11,409 nt of DNA from an uncultured Flavobacteriales bacterium. Its GTDB lineage: Bacteria > Bacteroidota > Bacteroidia > Flavobacteriales > Flavobacteriaceae. The notes beneath the pieces were generated by a model. That model was not told where the DNA came from. It worked only from the letters and a program-made list of their open reading frames with translations, and searched no databases. Of this stretch, positions 7,493 to 11,409 are shown piece by piece. Position 1 is the stretch's first letter, and every line of letters starts with the position of its first letter. The stretch covers positions 1 through 11,409 of the forward strand of contig CAJVXR010000046.1 in NCBI GenBank assembly GCA_913009535.1, read 5' to 3'. Made by a program: the position numbers and the translations under genes.

Positions 7493-8407
7493 ATGTTAAA
7501 AATTAATATTAACAATGAGACCTCTAAATTAGTATCTGTAATTTTAGGCACTGCTGTTTCTAATGGGTCAATTCCAAAAATTGAAGATTGCTATGATCCA
7601 AAGTCTAAAGAGCATATTTTAAATGGTACTTACCCAACCGAGGATGATATGATAGCCGAGTTAGGTTTATTTGAGAATGTTTTAAAAAAACACAAAGTAA
7701 AAGTTTATAGACCTAAAGAAATAATTGATTATAATCAGATATTTACTAGAGATATTTCATTTGTAATTGAAGATAAAATTATCTTATCTAATATGATTGA
7801 TAATAGATCTTTAGAATTGTCTGCTATTAATTATATAATCGATCAGATTCCTACCAAAAACGTAATTAGACTTAGTTCTGATTGTCATATTGAGGGTGGT
7901 GATGTGATAATTTGTAATGATCATGTTTTTATTGGAATCTATACTGGTGAAGATTATTCTAATTATATAACCGCTAGAACTAATATTAATGCTGTTAATG
8001 CCTTGATAGAAATTTTTCCTAACAAAACTATTAAGACTTTTGAGTTACGAAAGTCAAATAACTCACCAAAAGACAATGCTCTTCATCTTGATTGTTGTTT
8101 TCAGCCACTTGGTAACAACAAAGCAATATTACATCCAGAAGGTTTTTTAATAAAAGACGAGTGTGATTGGCTAATAGATTTTTTTGGCAAGGAAAATATT
8201 TTTGAAACTACAAAAGAAGAGATGTGTAATATGAACTGTAATGTATTTTCTATATCTGAAAATATAGTAGTGTCGGAAAATAAATTCTATAGGCTAAATA
8301 AATGGCTAAATTCAAATGGATTTGAAGTTGAGACTATTAAATATTCAGAAATAGCTAAGCAAGAAGGTTTGTTAAGGTGTTCAACCATGCCTTTAATAAG
8401 AAAGTAA
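7493..8407 (+). CDS. dimethylarginine dimethylaminohydrolase / arginine deiminase family enzyme
   Basis: This is a member of the guanidine-modifying superfamily (DDAH, arginine deiminase, amidinotransferase), whose members attack a guanidinium carbon through a cysteine thiolate. The 304-residue protein shows the expected motif order: FTRDISFVI (84-92, with substrate-type D87), EGGDVI (134-139), LHLDCCFQPLG (197-207, H198), and a C-terminal LLRCSTMPL (293-301) with the likely nucleophile C296. E134, H198 and C296 form the probable catalytic set. It is longer than the Pseudomonas-type DDAH (about 254 residues). Products of this family are usually citrulline from arginine or methylarginine; which one applies here cannot be told from sequence. 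The stop overlaps the start of the CtlX-like gene by one base, suggesting coupled translation and related substrates. Confidence 0.85.
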   Translation: MLKININNETSKLVSVILGTAVSNGSIPKIEDCYDPKSKEHILNGTYPTEDDMIAELGLFENVLKKHKVKVYRPKEIIDYNQIFTRDISFVIEDKIILSNMIDNRSLELSAINYIIDQIPTKNVIRLSSDCHIEGGDVIICNDHVFIGIYTGEDYSNYITARTNINAVNALIEIFPNKTIKTFELRKSNNSPKDNALHLDCCFQPLGNNKAILHPEGFLIKDECDWLIDFFGKENIFETTKEEMCNMNCNVFSISENIVVSENKFYRLNKWLNSNGFEVETIKYSEIAKQEGLLRCSTMPLIRK

Positions 8408-9357
8408 TGACTGTGAATAAACAAAGTACAAATACAATTATGATGATTAGACCTTTTGCATTTAATTACAATGTGCAAACAGCTGTTAATAATCATTATC
8501 AAAAGCTTGTAGAGCCTAATAATAGTTCTGATCAAATTAACTTAAAAGCGCAATCTGAATTTGATAATTTAGTTTTAAAACTTAGATCTATTGGAATCAA
8601 TGTTATAGTATTTCAGGATGATAATAAGTTTGATACTCCAGACTCCTTATTTCCTAACAATTGGGTGTCTTTTCATTCAAATGGTGATTTAGCACTATAC
8701 CCTATGTATGCTGAAAATAGAAGACAGGAAAGAAGAGAAGATGTGATGGAGTTTGTCGAAAAAAACAACCATTTAATTAATAATGTTATTGACTATTCTT
8801 CTGGAGAAGAAGCAGGTTTATTTTTAGAAGGAACGGGTAGTATAGTTTTAGACAGAGTAAATAGAAAAGCTTATTGTGCAGTTTCTGAGAGGTCTAATGA
8901 AGATCTATTGATTGAGTTTTGTGAAGATTTTGAATATACTCCAGTTATCTTCAATGCGTATCAGTCAATTAAAGATAACAGGGAGTTGATCTATCACACA
9001 AATGTTATGATGTGTGTTGCGGATGATTTTGCGGTTATTTGTTTGGATTGCATTGATGATAAAAAGGAGAAAAAAAATGTAATTTCTCATTTGTTAAGTG
9101 ATGGAAAAGAAATTATTGAAATATCTGAAAATCAAGTTAATTCTTTCGCAGGTAACATGCTGCAACTATTAGATAGAAATAATAACGCATTATTAGTTAT
9201 GAGTGAATCAGCATATAATGTGTTAACTAACCAACAAAAAAACACTATAAATAAATATGCTAAAATTGTATTTAGTTCACTTAGTACAATTGAAACTTAT
9301 GGTGGAGGAAGTGCTAGATGTATGATGGCAGAAGTGTTTTTGCCAAAAACAAAATAG
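8407..9357 (+). CDS. ctlX: CtlX-like citrulline/arginine-family hydrolase
   Basis: The 316-residue protein belongs to the same guanidine-modifying superfamily and resembles CtlX, described in Francisella as a citrulline ureidase (citrulline to ornithine, CO2 and ammonia). Hallmarks are TNTIMMIRPFAF (8-19), DSLFPNNWVSFH (79-90), EGTGSIVLDR (141-150), YHTNVMMCV (196-204, likely catalytic H197), NQVNSFAGNMLQL (242-254) and GGGSARCMMAEVFLP (299-313) with nucleophile C305. I chose the ATG at 8407, which overlaps the previous stop as TAATG. An upstream in-frame ATG at 8377 would add ten residues lying inside the preceding gene and unlike the family N-terminus. The overlap implies translational coupling with the DDAH-family gene. 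The exact substrate (citrulline versus arginine) is inferred. Confidence 0.83.
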   Translation: MTVNKQSTNTIMMIRPFAFNYNVQTAVNNHYQKLVEPNNSSDQINLKAQSEFDNLVLKLRSIGINVIVFQDDNKFDTPDSLFPNNWVSFHSNGDLALYPMYAENRRQERREDVMEFVEKNNHLINNVIDYSSGEEAGLFLEGTGSIVLDRVNRKAYCAVSERSNEDLLIEFCEDFEYTPVIFNAYQSIKDNRELIYHTNVMMCVADDFAVICLDCIDDKKEKKNVISHLLSDGKEIIEISENQVNSFAGNMLQLLDRNNNALLVMSESAYNVLTNQQKNTINKYAKIVFSSLSTIETYGGGSARCMMAEVFLPKTK

Positions 9358-9387
9358 AATTATTAATATGTTATATTTATAGTTATA

Positions 9388-11169
9388 ATGAACGAAATGA
9401 ATATTGAGTCAACATTAAAGTCTTTTGCAATAAGAGCAATTGATGATTTGTACAAAATAAATATAGCTACTGTTGAAATTCAGCCCACTAGAAGTGAATT
9501 TGAAGGTGATCTTACGATAGTGGTATTTCCTTTGTTAAAGTCCATTAAAACAAGCCCTAAGGAGCTTGCGAATAAGTTAGGTGAGTATATAGTTGGTGCT
9601 GAAAACTACTTCACATCTTTTAATGTTGTTTCGGGTTTTCTAAATATTGTTGTTTCAGATGAGTACTACTTAAATCAATTTAATTCTATTAAAGAAAAAA
9701 GTGATTTTGGTTTTGTAAAACCTACTACTTCTGATTATACTATGGTAGAATATTCTTCGCCGAATACAAATAAGCCACTTCACTTAGGTCATATTAGAAA
9801 TAACTTATTAGGTTTTAGTGTATCTCAGATATTAAAAGCATCTGGCAGAAATGTTCTAAAAACTCAAATAATTAATGACAGAGGGATACACATATGTAAG
9901 AGTATGGTTGCTTGGGTTAAGTTTGGAAATGGGGAAACCCCGGAATCTACGTCTGTAAAGGGTGATAAGTTAGTCGGTAAATACTATGTTTTATTTGATA
10001 AGGAGTATAAAAAACAAATTAGTCTTCTTGTTGAAAATGGTAATTCTGAGGAGGACGCAAAAAAAAATGCAGCTATTTTAGTTGAAGCCCAAAAAATGCT
10101 TTTAAAGTGGGAAGCTGGAGATGATGAGGTTGTTAAGTTGTGGAAAACAATGAATGAATGGGTTTATAAAGGTTTTGCGCAAACTTATAAAACTCTTGGG
10201 GTAGATTTTGATAACTACTATTACGAAAGTGAAACCTATTTGTTAGGTAAAGAATTTATAAAACAAGGTCTTTCTGAAAATGTTTTTTTCAAGAAAGAAG
10301 ATGGAAGTGTTTGGTGTGATTTAACTGAAGATGGGTTAGATGAAAAAATTGTTTTAAGATCTGATGGTACAGCTGTTTATATGACACAAGATATTGGTAC
10401 AGCAATTCAAAGAGTTAAAGATTATCCTAATATAAACTCAATGGTTTATACTGTTGGTAACGAGCAAGACTATCATTTTAAAGTATTGTTTTTAATACTT
10501 AAAAAATTAGGTTTTGGTTGGTCTAATAATCTACATCATTTAAGTTATGGTATGGTAGATCTTCCTAGTGGAAAGATGAAAAGTAGAGAAGGCACTGTTG
10601 TAGATGCAGATGATTTACTAGAAGAAATGACAACTACTGCAAGAGATATTTCTCTAGAGCTAGGAAAATTAGAAGACTTAAATGAAGATGAAAAAAACAA
10701 GGTATATAATGTTATAGGTCAAGGGGCTTTAAAATATTTTATTTTAAAAGTAGATCCTAAAAAGAGAATCTTATTTGACCCTAAAGAATCTGTAGATTTT
10801 CAAGGAAATACAGGACCTTTCATTCAGTACTCTTATGTAAGGATTCAGGCTATTTTAAGAAAGATTGATAAAGTTAGTGATGAAGATTATTATGGAAAAG
10901 TAGATGCTGTAGAGAAAGATTTAATTAAACAATTACTTATATTTCCAGCAGCAATTCAAAAAGCAGCTAATATCCATAGTCCTGCTTTAATTGCTAACTA
11001 CTTATATGATTTAGTTAAGGTATTTAATTCTTTCTATCACTCTTCACCGATTCTAAAGACTTCTTTTGAGGATAGAAAAATGTTTAGACTTCAGCTTTCG
11101 CAGGCAGTATCTTTTGCTATTAAAAATGCGTTAGAACTATTAGGTATTGGTGTAGTTCAAAAAATGTAA
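9388..11169 (+). CDS. argS: arginyl-tRNA synthetase (class Ia)
   Basis: ArgRS charges tRNA-Arg with arginine, and the class I arginine enzyme needs the tRNA bound to activate the amino acid. The 593-residue protein has the N-terminal additional domain (about 1-110) that recognises the tRNA elbow. The Rossmann catalytic core follows, with the HIGH-type motif HLGH (132-135) after SSPNTNKPL. NDRGIHICKSM (163-173) and YTVGNEQDYHFKVL (354-367) are characteristic of ArgRS. The second signature appears as KMKSR (396-400) in place of KMSKS. The C-terminal anticodon-binding helical domain runs from about 470 to 593 and ends in VVQKM, close to the usual VPERM tail. The start at 9388 is 30 nt after the ctlX stop; M4 is a possible alternative start. 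A strong terminator follows. Confidence 0.97.
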   Translation: MNEMNIESTLKSFAIRAIDDLYKINIATVEIQPTRSEFEGDLTIVVFPLLKSIKTSPKELANKLGEYIVGAENYFTSFNVVSGFLNIVVSDEYYLNQFNSIKEKSDFGFVKPTTSDYTMVEYSSPNTNKPLHLGHIRNNLLGFSVSQILKASGRNVLKTQIINDRGIHICKSMVAWVKFGNGETPESTSVKGDKLVGKYYVLFDKEYKKQISLLVENGNSEEDAKKNAAILVEAQKMLLKWEAGDDEVVKLWKTMNEWVYKGFAQTYKTLGVDFDNYYYESETYLLGKEFIKQGLSENVFFKKEDGSVWCDLTEDGLDEKIVLRSDGTAVYMTQDIGTAIQRVKDYPNINSMVYTVGNEQDYHFKVLFLILKKLGFGWSNNLHHLSYGMVDLPSGKMKSREGTVVDADDLLEEMTTTARDISLELGKLEDLNEDEKNKVYNVIGQGALKYFILKVDPKKRILFDPKESVDFQGNTGPFIQYSYVRIQAILRKIDKVSDEDYYGKVDAVEKDLIKQLLIFPAAIQKAANIHSPALIANYLYDLVKVFNSFYHSSPILKTSFEDRKMFRLQLSQAVSFAIKNALELLGIGVVQKM

Positions 11170-11184
11170 TAGAATTTATTGTAT

Positions 11185-11218
11185 AAAAAAAAGGCTACAC
11201 AATGTGTAGCCTTTTTTT
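11185..11218. terminator. bidirectional rho-independent terminator between argS and the proteorhodopsin gene
   Basis: GGCTACAC (11193-11200) and GTGTAGCC (11204-11211) form a perfect 8-bp stem around an AAT loop. Eight A bases precede it (11185-11192) and seven T bases follow it (11212-11218), so the stem with its U-tract is readable from either strand. The A and T tracts can also pair and lengthen the stem. It lies 23 nt after the argS stop and 28 nt beyond the convergent proteorhodopsin stop, so it probably ends both transcripts. Confidence 0.92.
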
Positions 11219-11239
11219 ATTTTTTGTTGGAATCTTTAA

Positions 11240-11409
11240 TTAAGATTCTTTAACAGCTAAGCTGTAAACAACTAAACCGAAACCGATTTTATTGATTGCA
11301 TCTCCAATGTTATAGATAACTTCCATAGAAGGTAAGAATGCTTCAATACCGTTATACCATCCATCAGTACCAGCCATATATCCTAAAGGATAAATTGCCC
11401 AACCAACAA
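11240..11409 (-). CDS. proteorhodopsin, C-terminal part only (partial, cut by window edge)
   Basis: The reverse strand encodes 55 residues ending in a TAA stop at 11240-11242, open to the right edge. It starts VGWAIYPLGYMAG and ends in AVKES. This is the end of helix F and all of helix G of a microbial rhodopsin, a light-driven ion pump in the inner membrane. The run YNIGDAINKIGFGL contains the retinal Schiff-base lysine (codon 11288-11290) in the DxxNK context typical of proteorhodopsins. GWAIYP and the AVKES tail match proton-pump proteorhodopsin rather than the KR2-type sodium pump, which has DVSSK at this place. An insert of about 15 residues between the two helices (TDGWYNGIEAFLPSM) forms the F-G loop. 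The residues that fix pump specificity and spectral tuning lie in helices C and outside the window. The gene converges on argS. Confidence 0.9.
   Translation of the reverse strand, partial: VGWAIYPLGYMAGTDGWYNGIEAFLPSMEVIYNIGDAINKIGFGLVVYSLAVKES

Noticed and set aside
8377..8406. Upstream ATG as start of the CtlX-like gene
   Set aside because: It would add ten residues overlapping the previous gene and unlike the family N-terminus; the ATG at 8407 gives the expected N-terminus and a TAATG coupling.
8287..8535. Minus-strand ORF across the junction of the two guanidine-enzyme genes
   Set aside because: It is antisense to both coding regions, and its composition fits reverse reading of AT-rich codons.
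9358..9387. Promoter for argS in the 30-nt spacer
   Set aside because: Only a TATATTTA-like near match is present; the spacing fits co-transcription with ctlX better.
1..11409. Mobile elements, CRISPR arrays, tRNA or rRNA genes, or a novel defence system
   Set aside because: I saw no transposase or integrase motifs, no regularly spaced repeats, no cloverleaf-like or rRNA-like segments; nearly all sequence is accounted for by conserved genes and short spacers.

Overview
The window looks like a chromosomal fragment from a marine Flavobacteriia-type Bacteroidetes. The evidence is a strongly AT-rich sequence, start codons without Shine-Dalgarno sequences, several TAnnTTTG promoter boxes (the Bacteroidetes -7 element), and a proteorhodopsin gene cut by the right edge. 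All complete genes lie on the + strand; only the proteorhodopsin fragment is on the - strand.

Region 1 (1-2669) is the distal end of the ribosomal-protein 'alpha' operon: the last codons of rpsM (S13), then rpsK (S11), rpsD (S4), rpoA (RNA polymerase alpha) and rplQ (L17). Spacers are short (11, 94, 20 and 27 nt); the 94-nt spacer before rpsD stands out and holds a weak nested inverted repeat.

Region 2 (2670-3557) is a single gene for a small exported protein of unknown function. It has its own Bacteroidetes-type promoter and ends in a clear rho-independent terminator.

Region 3 (3558-7450) holds three central-metabolism genes, each with its own -7 box: carA (carbamoyl-phosphate synthase small subunit), eno (enolase) and a citrate synthase gene (gltA). 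carB is not adjacent.

Region 4 (7493-11169) is a run of genes acting on arginine-like substrates: a DDAH/arginine-deiminase-family enzyme, a CtlX-like citrulline hydrolase that overlaps it by one base (TAATG), and argS (arginyl-tRNA synthetase). Spacing suggests co-transcription, possibly from the citrate synthase promoter. An arginine to citrulline to ornithine route is a reasonable inference but is not proven by sequence.

Region 5 (11170-11409) has a strong hairpin flanked by A and T tracts, able to terminate transcription from both sides. It separates argS from the convergent 3' end of a proton-pump-type proteorhodopsin gene, whose retinal-binding lysine is visible.

Most of the window is conserved housekeeping sequence. 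The points worth a second look are the truncated proteorhodopsin, the coupled guanidine-enzyme pair, the unknown exported protein, and the possible regulatory structures in the rpsK-rpsD and carA-eno spacers. I see no mobile element, CRISPR array, tRNA or rRNA.
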